A DNA stretch of 64,000 bases from Syngnathus acus (taxonomy: Eukaryota; Chordata; Actinopteri; Syngnathiformes; Syngnathidae): NCBI RefSeq assembly GCF_901709675.1, contig NC_051099.1, forward strand, positions 1,300,001-1,364,000, given 5' to 3'. A model generated the notes under the pieces. It searched no databases and had not been told where the DNA came from. It worked only from the letters and a program-made list of their open reading frames with translations. Made by a program: the position numbers and the translations under genes. Positions 25,225 through 35,531 of the stretch are shown here, one piece after another. Position 1 is the stretch's first letter. Each line of letters begins with the position of its first letter.

Positions 25225-27181
25225 GTGAGTAACGTTTTAGTAACATCTCAATCTCTTTTTCATTGGAGAGCATTTTACAACTGTTGACAAGATGGAATGA
25301 AAAAGGTTGGGACAATTTTAAATAAAAATCAAAAATTATTATCGATTTATTTCGTAATCAATTATCATCTAATAGAGATTTATAAACATTCAGCGGCATT
25401 TAAGCAGTTTTTTTTTTTAACAGTCTTTCAGACTAATGAAGTTGTTACTGTTGCACTTGTCAACATCGCAAGTTTCCTAATAAGATCGCAAACTCTTTGC
25501 TGTTGTCACGTTCATTTTTGTTGTTTTAATTTGCCGAATTGTACAGTAGTGTAATTTCAAGATGACATGTTCTTAACTGTTCTTAACTTCAGTAAAGTGG
25601 CTCGTGACTTTGCAGCGATAGGTAAATGTGTGTCCCTGGATGACAATAGTTTTCGAAAGCAGGTAGAAAGCCTCAGTGTGCAGCACTGGAAATAAACTGT
25701 CATCACAGGGGTACACTTTGGTACGCAGGTACCTTCTTTGCGGGGGCTTTATAGCCTCTCAGGTGCACTTTGTGGGGGGCTTTACGGCAGCTCGGTGACG
25801 CTTCGTGGGGGGTTGGCCTCCCCTGGCTCGCTACAGAATGCAAACCCTGAATATTACATTGTATTTTCCCATACCGTTATGTAGGGCATATAGTCATCAA
25901 AACAGAAGAAAATCAGAAATAGTTTGTTATTGTATGCCACTGGAATAAAATCCACCTTGTTTAGGCACATAATATATATTTTTTCCACCACTTGTAGCCT
26001 CTCACTCAAAATAACAAGTTGACAAAGCAATTGGGGATCATGGGACGTATTGTCCTGATTTCCAGCTCGACTCATATGTATATGAATTGCTGAACTAAAG
26101 TACTTGAGTTTGATGGAATCTCAATCGAAATGTCTTTCATCGGCCCTCCTAAGAGCACTTGGGTTGCAGCCTTCAGTGGCTGCAGCAGATGTCACTTCTG
26201 ATGAGAGTCAAGCGTGGCTGTACGTCATGCACGTCCTCCAGTGGGTTCGCCCCGTTTTTCTACCGTGTCAAAACAACGCCACCGCACGTTGTAGACTATA
26301 AAGCCGTTTCTAGTCGGTTGCCACGGGAAATCTTTGTCTTCCCGCCGCTCGCTGTCTGCCACTTCACTGTTTCTTCCCCCTCCAGCTTAGGCTCAGCCTG
26401 GCGTCTCGATCGCAGGCGGCCCAGGGTTCCGATAAGCGAGGAGATTGTATCAGATCAATGTTGGCTTCAAGCAAACGTCATTACACATTTCTATTTAATT
26501 AAACAATCTGGAGACATTCACTTGCCTTCTCTCCAAAGCATCTTACTGTGTTGCTTTCTTTGATTAAAAAAACAAACTGTCAATTTCATTTCAAGTAGCG
26601 CCATTGACAATTCAATAGGATTTCATAGGAAAAATAGCATGATTGTATTGAATAGAAAAATCGCTACACTCCAAAGTATATCAAACTATAATATCAGATA
26701 ATCATTTCAAATTTCAGTGCTGCTGTTTGGTTAGCAGCAGAGATCATTTTAGTTGCTACTGGTGTTTTCCTCATAAGAAAAGGCAGGTGTCTATTTGGGA
26801 GAGGCCTTTATTTGTTTAAAGTGGGTGATGCTTCCCTGACTAATTGGTTTATTAGATGGACAGCCACGATTTGAGGAAATTTAGCATTCGCACTTCTTAT
26901 GTCCCCCGTTGGTGATTATTACGTTTCCCAGCGGTCCACTAAGAAAAGAAGAGCTCCCAATAAAACAAATGGAAACACATCCAGGACTTAATTCTCTCTT
27001 AAATTACCACCAAAGGTTAACAAATGCAGAGACGCTTCCTGAAATGTTCTTAGTGCTCGGCAAAGAAGGTCAGACATTATTATCTATTCCTGCAATGTTG
27101 CGTGTATCCTCTTTCTTCTTCCAACTCTTTTGTATTAATGTATTCTACCTCGTGACAACCGTCGCCTGTCTCTGTGCGTCT

Positions 27182-27203
27182 CCCCCCCCCTCCCCCCTCC
27201 CCC
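27182..27203. repeat. C-rich tract (quadruplex-capable on minus strand)
   Basis: C-runs of 9, 6 and 5 separated by single T residues. The complementary strand has G-runs able to form a quadruplex, and the C strand could form an i-motif. Simple low-complexity sequence is the minimal explanation. Confidence 0.8.
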
Positions 27204-28723
27204 AAAACACTTTTCAAAGCTTTCAAAACAAGAGGCAGTTTTCATTAAACCAACAAAAACAAGAGCATCAGTATCATGTCGTCGTTTTTCTCCTGGTAAA
27301 AGAAATTGCGCCCCCCCACCAATGACAAAAAGCACCTTGAGACTTCATACAAACGTCAGATTAGAAGATTGCTGTCAGCTGCACTATTGGACTCGTCAAG
27401 AATTTCGATCGGGGCGATGTTTCAGCCCACGTTGGGTGTCTGCCATCGCGCCGCCTCCCTCGCCGCAGCTTAAGCTGCGACAGCTCAGCCCGCTATCTGG
27501 CAGCGGGGCTTCTCGGGGTCCAGATAAGACGGCAGATAGGATCAAATCAATGCTTGTTTTCCGCACAATTTTAAGCAAACATCGCTGCGTATTTCTTTTT
27601 AATGACTGAGATGGAATTGACGCCGTGTAGTTTTCTTTTCACTTATTGTGTGACCTCTAAAGTGTAATGCTTGAGAATTGGAATTGAAAGGAAATTTAAA
27701 GACGCACGAAAGCTTCAAACGGAGAAATCAAAGAAGCGAAGTCGCTCGTTAGTCAACAACGCGACTCACAAATCAGCCGCTATTGCTTTCTTGAAGAGCT
27801 GTGAGCTTTCACCGTTGCTTGTAGTCCGAAAAATACCACAAGCATCATAAAATCTTACTTAAAGCCAAATTGAATCAATGTAAACACATCATTGTATAAA
27901 ACATTTCCATATTTGTTGCTTCCCTTGCTACTGTTTTAAGTGACTTGAGCTTATCAACTTTGCTTCACCGTGAATGCACATCTTTTCTAAAAAGGTGTGA
28001 ATTATTTATTGGCGACTGACGGTCAAGACTGTGTGACATTGAGAGTGATAGTAACACAAATGCAAATAGATGTTGGTTGCATTTAAATGTGGAAGAATAA
28101 AACCAGCAGAGCCAATAAGATGTTCAATTATTATTCGTCCATTGAACGCTATGACCTTCCATGGAGCGGCGTTGAAAATGGCAAAAATAAATAAACATGA
28201 AAGCTACGCCATCACATCTTCACTGATTAATACAGTACGATTTATATTCTCAATGTATATTTGTGCAGTCCAGGTGTTCATCATGGTGACAAGTGGGTGG
28301 TGGGGGAGGTGGGGCTGGCTCACCCTGAGAGAGAAGTCACCTGATGGCAGGAATATCGTAAATGACAATTCTGACATATTGTGCTGGGATCTTTGGGAAT
28401 AGCAGCGATTATATTAGCAACGCAGCCAGCGGAGCAGTCCATCACCCAATGGCATTCATTTACCTGACAACCTATGCTAAGCGTATGTGCCTGTGTGTTT
28501 GTGTGTCCTCGTACCAACACAATAGACGAGATGGAGCAGATAGCCTGCATTTAAATTTTGTGTGTGCGCTGGCACGAAATCCAATATTCTCATTTCTCCC
28601 CTTTCTTTGTCCCTTCAGTCCCCAACATGTAATGATATATTTCTATCTCAGTTATACACCAAGATCCATGGAGACCTGTGCCAGTACCCGAGCAATGTAG
28701 GGCTTGTTTACACACAAGTGAAC

Positions 28724-28740
28724 GGGGGGGGGGGGGGGGG
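28724..28740. repeat. Poly(G) run of 17
   Basis: An uninterrupted G homopolymer. Such runs are prone to polymerase slippage and to sequencing or assembly length errors, so the exact length should not be trusted. Confidence 0.9.
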
Positions 28741-30012
28741 TACATGAAATGAATATTTATTCCAAATAGGGGCGGCTATGTTGGCAATTGGATGAGTATT
28801 ATCATACTGTGTGACCTGAACAGTGGAGGTTATTGCTTGGTGCTGATATGTGATAGCTGGATTCCTAAGGGGGCTTGGAAGAAAAAAGAAAAGAAAAAAA
28901 GATTTGATTTCAAACTGCTCGCAGTCACATAGTTGTTCTATTGTCAATGTTGTTCGTCAAGGACAAAGTGCCGCGTGCGAAAGTTGCTCTCGTCTTCAGG
29001 ACGCTCCACTGGCAAAAGGGCTCAGTAATTTCTGCATAACCTTTAGAAATACTTCCAAGTCGTAATTTGCCTTGAGCAGGTAGTTGTCATTACTTGAGGA
29101 GCTGGTGAGGATTCTCATTTCACTCAAGACCTAATGGTTAGTGAAATACTTTTTTTTCAAGCTTCAAAAGTAAAAAAAAAAAGGTTTTGATCTGTGGGTC
29201 TGTGGACTACATTCATAGCAGCAAGAATCCACAGAGTGAGGTGGAGCGGATCAATGACCATTAAAGATGTAATTCCGAGATGGCTTTCGCAAGCCACGCT
29301 GGTATGAATAAAAGATGCCTTCACACAAAAGCGCTCATTCTCCCTCTAAATCTCAGTGCTTTACTATTACTATGGTACAGTATATTAATTGAAATCAAGG
29401 CAGCGGTTAAAGTCGGGTCGAGTGCTGTTTCACAAAACTAACTGCAGCATTTTTCTCTTTGCAGCATTTTAATTGCTGGAACTGCAGCTTGCTTAGAAAT
29501 TGTGTGTCAATGCTAAAGAGATGATGTGGCTTAATACTTGACAGCAATACTGAGATCCAATGTAAATATTCCCACGAGGGGCTGTTAGCAATACAGCCAA
29601 TGACATCAGAGAAATGTGATTGGATGCCAAGTAGACAACACTTTGGTTGTCTCTTTATTGCTTTTCTGTCTGAGATCTCATTATTGAACTTCTTTCTGGA
29701 AAAAGTCCACTATTCCAAAGTGAGAAGTCTTTTACCTAAGTATAATTAAATACGTTTGACGCTACGGCGGAAGAAAATCCATCCTGGATGTGACTTCATT
29801 TGTCCTATGGGCGAAAATGTAAATCATTCTTACAAGTGTCAAATTGTTGCCATTTATTAACTGTGTTGATTCCCATTTGAACTTTTCATGATATTGTTCT
29901 GGTTTATTGTTGTTGCTGGTCAGTATGTAATGCATACTGCAGTGCTGGCGGACTGACTGACACCATGTCCAAAGAACAGGAGATGGGACTGTGACACCTC
30001 CGGTCTCAGCCC

Positions 30013-30228
30013 ATTAGGATCAACATAGTGGAGGTGGACAGCCTGCCAAGGTGCCGATACCCACCGGACCCACAGGTCTCGCTCTTTTTGGAGACCTTTC
30101 TTTTCATGAAGACACTTTTTTAGAAGTGAATGCTTAGGGACTTGTGTGAGGACATTGCGGTTTACACCTGCCAGGTGTTGATAGAAGCGTCTTACTTTTA
30201 AGACTCGGCTGTTGTCGAATGTCAGTGA
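30013..30228 (+). pseudogene. Possible decayed Ig-like coding relic
   Basis: One frame (codons starting at 30025) reads like protein over about 65 codons: INIVEVDSLPRCRYPPDPQV, then SLFLETFLFMKTLF, two stops, then LCEDIAVYTCQVLIEASYF, a stop, and DSAVVECQ before a final stop. The DIAVYTCQV piece has the D-x-A-x-Y-x-C pattern of the F strand of an Ig domain. Stops at 30121, 30127, 30199 and 30226 rule out a functional exon. I do not recognise the parent gene, and it does not match cadm2's own domains closely. It could be an old retrocopy, a transposon-captured fragment, or chance. Confidence 0.35.
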
Positions 30229-32210
30229 AGCATATCAGATCTATCGGGGGACATGTCTCAACATCCACAACAAGTGAGTTCCTTGTAACATGCAAAATGT
30301 CAACACCAACATTAGTTTCTTTGTCTTTCAATACAAGCTTAGCTTACTTAAATGACCGAGAAAGCATACAGTGCGAGGGATACTGGCAACATTGATTTTT
30401 TAAAATACTCAGTGGGCTGTTGGTGATGATCCTCCCGTCATCACGGCAGTCCTCGCACACACACACATATCAGTTTCTTTTCCTTTCTCACTTCTTCTGT
30501 AAAAGGCCATCATGTTTTCATAGTTTAGCAGGTGTTCTCTCCATTTTTGGGCCTCCGTCCTCAAAACTCCCACAAACCTAATGTAGTAGTGGGCTGCACG
30601 TATCTCCACTGCCAAGGACAGGATGCGTTTAGTCAAGCACAAATTATACAACAGATATAATTAAATAAGGTGTTGAAAATCGACATGCTGGAAATGAATA
30701 TGAGCGGGCTTCAGGAACAGAACTTTTAAAAGAGTATTTAACAAGCAATACAGATTTGCATTCATTTTGCTAATTGCACTTCAGTGTAGCTGTCGTACAA
30801 CAAACTCATACGGCTTACTAGGTTCGGGGTTAATTAGCGCTAACAATGCCGTACGCTACACGAGAGATTCAGAGTCAAAGAATATGGCAAGCAAGAAGAC
30901 AAGGTTGATGTGATTTTCATCACTGGAACAAATCAAGGCTATTCATTTGCGAATGGCAAACAGTTTCCAATTCCCCGCCATATACAATGGCCCAACAACT
31001 TTCTTTGAGTAGAATAAAACATTTTTATTGGTGCAAAACCCAAACAGTCCTCCAGCGCTCCCATCAGTTATATCTGCTGTATATTACAGCATTACTGAGC
31101 GAGCGTGCGTTTACCAGTAGCACCTTAATGCCCTTGGGTCCAAGATGTTGGCAAATACACTCATTTTATTATTTGATCAATATCACCGTAAGAGATTTAT
31201 GTAGAGGCTTATTTTGTTTTGTCGGGTGGAAAAAGTGCAGGGGATAAAAAGTTATAAATCCTTCACTTCCTCGGTTATAGCTGTGAATTAATTTCGAGGT
31301 GAACAGTGTGTGATACTGAAAAAAGAGGTTTTTCTTTCACGCTAATATTGTAATCATGCAGTTTTAGTTTTGTTTTGTTTTCTGTAATTAAATGATGCAG
31401 GATTACCAAATATTTGGACCTGTAAGCCTTTATTGTAACCATTTTTTCAAGTTCATCTTCGGATGGATGCTGCAGACGCTGCCGAGCTGTCAGTCAGTCA
31501 TCTCGAGTGGGAGGCGAGCTCATTGGCTCGCTATAGGGAAGTGACGGAGCACAATTGTTGATTGACAGGGTGGATGTGAGCGGTGAGGCGTTGGAGTCTG
31601 CTGGGATGATTTGGAAAGTGGAGCAGATGAGCACACAGTCGGGAAGCACTAGGAGAATAAACAGTCTCTTTAGGAGAAGCAAACAAAAGGTGGCCTGCAC
31701 GAGGGGGGCTGGCGCTCCCTTGACTGTGCTCAGAATACACAAGTAGGCCACCTTTTACAAAGGAGAACAGCAACAAATGAAGATAATAACCATGAACAGC
31801 ATACACTTCACCAGACACGGCATTAGGTACGCAGTCTAAAGAAATATCCGTCAGCGCCACCGAGCCTACTTGGTCTTGTTAAAAGGGGATAGTGTGGCCT
31901 TTGTGAAATTTTCAACCTTAGCTCTGGTCACTTCAACATTCCACAGCAACATTTAAATACAATTTTGTGCTTGTTCATTGTTTGAAGTGGATTGGAGGTG
32001 GCTGCTTATAAAAGCAGATGGAATCATACTTGCATTTACACCTTATCACAGTTCCGCTATCAGATTACTTGGACTTCATTTAATTGCATTAACAGAGGAC
32101 TATGGATATGCTAGCTCTCCTTTCGATAATATGTCAGTCCCGTAAAAGCACAACACGTTGATGTTCCTCAGCGCTGCATCGCTGACACGATTGCCACCTT
32201 TTCCGCGCAG

Positions 32211-32372
32211 GAGCCAAGCAGGTCAACGCTAGCGGGAAGACTTTCACAGTGCGCAGCTCGTTGCAGCTGCACGTGGACCGACGTGACGACGGAGTGGCGT
32301 ACACCTGCAGAGTGGACCACGAGGCACTCGCGCAGACGCCGCAGCAGACCACCGAAGTGCTGGAGGTTCACT
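32211..32372 (+). CDS. cadm2: cadm2 exon: second half of Ig domain 2
   Basis: A 162-nt exon, phase 1 to 1, acceptor TTTCCGCGCAG and donor GTGAGT. It encodes (G)AKQVNASGKTFTVRSSLQL, then HVDRRDDGVAYTCRVDHEAL, then AQTPQQTTEVLEVH. AYTC supplies the second cysteine of Ig domain 2. Compared with mammalian CADM2 the loop before KTFTV is about three residues shorter and carries an NAS glycosylation sequon. RRDDGV..CRVDHE is the family signature. A longer open frame runs on past the donor into the intron, but the splice site and frame match end the exon at 32372. Confidence 0.95.
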
Positions 32373-32439
32373 GTGAGTGTCAAGACATGAGCGTCCTGGA
32401 TCAATGCCATTCATTTGACCTTGTGTGTGTTTGCCTTAG
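32373..32439. other. cadm2: cadm2 mini-intron, 67 bp
   Basis: It runs from GTGAGT to GTGTTTGCCTTAG. Near the lower limit for vertebrate introns, and typical of compact fish genes. Confidence 0.92.
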
Positions 32440-32530
32440 ATGCTCCTCGGGTGGAGATCATCCACTCTTTGGCCGTCCCTCAGGAGGGTCAGTACCTAAA
32501 GTTGGAATGTGTGTCTCAAGGCAACCCTTC
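32440..32530 (+). CDS. cadm2: cadm2 exon: first part of Ig domain 3
   Basis: A 91-nt exon, phase 1 to 2, encoding (Y)APRVEIIHSLAVPQEGQYL, then KLECVSQGNPS, with the final Ser codon split by the next intron. LEC is the first cysteine of the third Ig domain. The mammalian counterpart begins YTPSVKIIPS and has QEG before LTC. The donor is GTAAGT. Confidence 0.94.
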
Positions 32531-32602
32531 GTAAGTCATTCACCTGATGCCGCTCTTCTGCGGGATGAAGTTCCTGTCTCTATCTATCATTTCTCTTTCC
32601 AG
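32531..32602. other. cadm2: cadm2 mini-intron, 72 bp
   Basis: It runs from GTAAGT to TTTCTCTTTCCAG, with a good polypyrimidine tract. It is the only phase-2 intron found in the gene, and divides Ig domain 3. Confidence 0.93.
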
Positions 32603-32781
32603 GCCAGATCCTGTAATGTGGACGAAAGACGGCGTGGAACTTTCAGACCTGGGCAGGGTGATTGTGGAAGGTCGGGAGGTGACGTTCACGTCACTGAACA
32701 AGACGGACAACGGCACGTACCGCTGCGAGGCCAGCAACCACCTAGGCACCAGCAGCGCTGAATATGTACTCTACGTCTACG
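32603..32781 (+). CDS. cadm2: cadm2 exon: rest of Ig domain 3
   Basis: A 179-nt exon, phase 2 to 1. It encodes PDPVMWTKDGVELSDLGRVI, then VEGREVTFTSLNKTDNGTYR, then CEASNHLGTSSAEYVLYVY. It holds the core Trp (VMWTKDG), two adjacent N-glycosylation sequons (NKT, NGT) and the second Ig cysteine (YRCEA). Mammalian CADM2 reads PVLWTKDG, LNKTDNGTYRCEAT and SSAEYVL here. This is the membrane-proximal Ig domain. The donor is GTGAGT. Confidence 0.96.
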
Positions 32782-35417
32782 GTGAGTCGTATGGAAACAA
32801 AGTTAGACCTAATTGGTCCAAGTCGTGTACAATAAGGAATAAAAGCAAGCACCAAATTCAAGTGCTAGAGGCTTCTGCTGTGCATTTGCATTAGCAGTGC
32901 GAGTGATTAGTTGTAACATCGCTCACAGGGCCTCAGGTGACACTAATACCACCAACGTCTTTCTTTAAATAAACCTGCGTCCCAGATCTTCTTCATGCAT
33001 GCACATCATGAGGGAGGAGCGAGGGGGTGTGTATGGGTGTGGAATTTAGTGCTGTGTTGTCAGTAATATTACCACGGAGAATAAGTCATTGAGAGCAACG
33101 CCAGAGGAAGTGGAGGATGAAGTGAATCAGTGTCGGGGAAAACGGATAGCTCGCCCTCCTCGTTTTCCTGTGTCTCCTCAGCCGTTTGTCTCTTGGAATT
33201 AAGTCTCTGTTCCGTTTGGTTTAAGATAGTTGCGTGTTTGTGTGTGAGTGAGTTGAGGGAAAACAAGTCAGAAACCGAATTTCTCCAAGTAGAACAATAA
33301 ATATTGCTTGATTATTACAACTCGAACCCAGCGGGGTGTTTTGTATTTTGCAACGAGCATGATATTGAATATTCTTTGGCCAAATAATGGTGATACCTCG
33401 TATTGACCCGGCTGCCGGCGGTGGTTCCGCAGTAATAAGCTAGCCGGGCTGTTCAAGGATACAAGCAAGGTTGCTATCAATAGTTTATGAAGTGTCTGCT
33501 TCAGGTCGTACTCACAGCCACTGTGACGTGAATGTAAGCTTCTTGTTTGTAAATGTTGAATATGTGTAGTTGCACCCAAAAAGGGTGCTGTCGGCAGCTT
33601 GACAAATATATTAGCAACGATTATGATCATCGATTAATCGTTTTTTTAAACTTAAAATGTTCAAATCCTCTTAAATATTCTCAAATTCTTGTAGTCCTCC
33701 ATGAAAGCAAAATCATTAACTTTGTGCTGAGTCAAAATAAGACATTTGCAAAAATCTGCATTTTGGAAAAGGGCAATCCATTTTCTGATGATTGTTACGG
33801 ACCAAACATACAACTGAGTCATAATCGATTTATATTTTTTGCATGGTCAACTTGAAACAATGTCCTGTTTGAAAAAAGCGACAGATATTAAAAAAACTTA
33901 ACTAGTTCATCAAAAGAAGTCATTTAGAGATTCCTCTACTATTAAAATAATTGTTAATTGCAGCCTTAAAATATATTAAATGAAACAGGCAGTTTACTTG
34001 TCAGGCATTAAATAAAAGAAACGACGACTCACACTTTGCCAAGTATCCATATTTCTGGAGAGTTTTAATTAAAGCGTGTGTGATTCCATGCAGGCATTAC
34101 TTGCAGCCTAGCACATCTTAAAAATGTCATGGAAATAGAAGAGCATAAAAATGTGATGCCCTTAATAAAATTGATGTTCAAAACTCAACACCACAGAAAA
34201 GAGCAATTGTGGCTTAGGAGGGTCAAAGATTCCAATGGAGATTCATTACTTGTTCTTGGAAAATGGCACCCGCTTTGTACCCGGCGTTCATTAGTGATTA
34301 GCACACCTTTTAGCCTTTTACAATTGCTGCCATAATTCTCGGAAAAGACCTTTTTAATGGTTCCTCTGCAGCAAGGAGACATTTTGACTCGGAGACACGC
34401 AGTCGAGCTGTTTTGTGATTCTCGCCCGGGCTGAAAAGTCACGGAGACGGCCAGGCCTTGCAGCAGGGCCAATCAAAAAACCTCCACAGTGCCATAAAAA
34501 AGCAGAGGGACACAAACAAGGTGGCGGTGTAACCTCATTAACTTTGTCAAACAATGCTTCACCGCCAATCCCTTTGTCCCGTTCATATTTGACCATCGCT
34601 TTGGATTATTAAAATTAAATTATTAAAGTCCCAATGATCGTCACACACACACCTGGGTGTGGTGAAATTTGTCCTCTGCATTTAACCCATCCCCGTGTGA
34701 TTTTAATCCATCCCCTGGGGGAGAGGGGAGCAGTGAGCAGCAGCGGTGCCGCGCTCGGGAATCAGTTGGTGATCTAACCCCCCAATTCCAACCCTTAATG
34801 CTGAGTGCCAAGCAGGGAGGCAATGGGTCCCATTTTTATAGTCTTTGGTATGACCCGGCCGGGGTTTGAACCCACAACCTTCCAGTCTCAGGGCGGACAC
34901 TCTACCACTAGGCCACTGAGCTGGATGGAACACCTCGAGGAATGCCTTCAAGCCGTGACTCGAAAATAGAAATCTTTTGAGTCTGTAGTTGAAAGACTTG
35001 TTTTGAGATTGTGAAAGCAACATTTTTTTGTATGTTTAACGTTTGCTCTCTCCCACATCATTTTTGGAGTCGGACCTCTGCTCTGCTTTCCCATTGAGAT
35101 TAAAAAAATGATGTTTCAAGGGAGTGCCGGCCAAGAGGGAAGAAAAAGTAATTTATTTTACATAATTAAAATGACATACATAGCGGCAAAAGGTTTGTTG
35201 CAACACACACAACCGCATCTGTAATTCCCTTGTTGTCAAATGTCAATATGCACGTTATGTATTTCTGCTTGTTTTTAACATTTTTTTTTTTTGCTTTCCC
35301 ATTGCTATAACATGGCTTGCAATCCAATTCATGTGTGGTATCTAATTTCTTCCATTTTTTTGAGTTGCATTTTGTTTTCCCCTTTGTAAATGTTTGTATG
35401 CCTATCCCTCCCACCAG
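32782..35417. other. cadm2: cadm2 intron, 2.6 kb
   Basis: It runs from GTGAGT to ATCCCTCCCACCAG. It contains a minus-strand SINE at about 34621-34926. The rest is AT-rich and unique. Confidence 0.75.
34621..34926 (-). mobile_element. tRNA-derived SINE, minus orientation
   Basis: Read on the minus strand from the right end, the element starts CCAGCTCAGTGGCCTAGTGG, an A-box-like tRNA head, followed by GTTGTGGGTTCAAACCCC, a B-box match. It continues through a body containing GGGTCATACCAAAGACTATA and ends near GACGATCATTGGGACTTTAA. It belongs to a different family from the SINE at 1445. Sequences of this kind are common in fish, but I cannot name the exact family. I saw no clear target duplication. 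Confidence 0.75.
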
Positions 35418-35531
35418 AAGAACCCACCACCCTGCCTCCATCCACCACCCCTCCCTTCCATCCCATCCCCCCAGACTCCACTGTTCTAATAGGCACCCAC
35501 GCTTCAGACCCCACAGTCACTGGAAACCGAG
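35418..35531 (+). CDS. cadm2: cadm2 exon: Pro/Thr-rich extracellular stalk, probably a cassette
   Basis: A 114-nt exon, phase 1 to 1, after acceptor CTCCCACCAG. It encodes (E)EPTTLPPSTTPPFHPIPPD, then STVLIGTHASDPTVTGNR. Of 38 residues about nine are Pro and eleven Ser or Thr, as expected for a mucin-like O-glycosylated stalk between Ig3 and the membrane. Mammalian CADM2 has a Thr-rich alternatively used stalk here, poorly conserved in sequence. The donor is GTACCG, weaker than the gene's other donors, and the length is a multiple of three, so frame-preserving skipping is likely. The exact 5' edge could shift by a few bases. Confidence 0.82.

Larger units (their letters stand above)
25225..32210. 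other. cadm2: cadm2 intron, 7.0 kb, within Ig domain 2
   Basis: It runs from GTGAGT to TTTCCGCGCAG. It contains two similar GC-richer segments (near 26300-26510 and 27415-27600), a C-rich tract at 27182-27203, a run of 17 G at 28724-28740 and a decayed Ig-like coding relic at 30013-30228. No intact extra exon of cadm2 was recognised. Confidence 0.7.

Noticed and set aside
32249-32761. A 170-codon open frame covering parts of three cadm2 exons
   Set aside because: It is in the true frame only within exon 32211-32372, then reads through the intron and goes out of frame. The spliced model with GT..AG sites matches CADM2 throughout.
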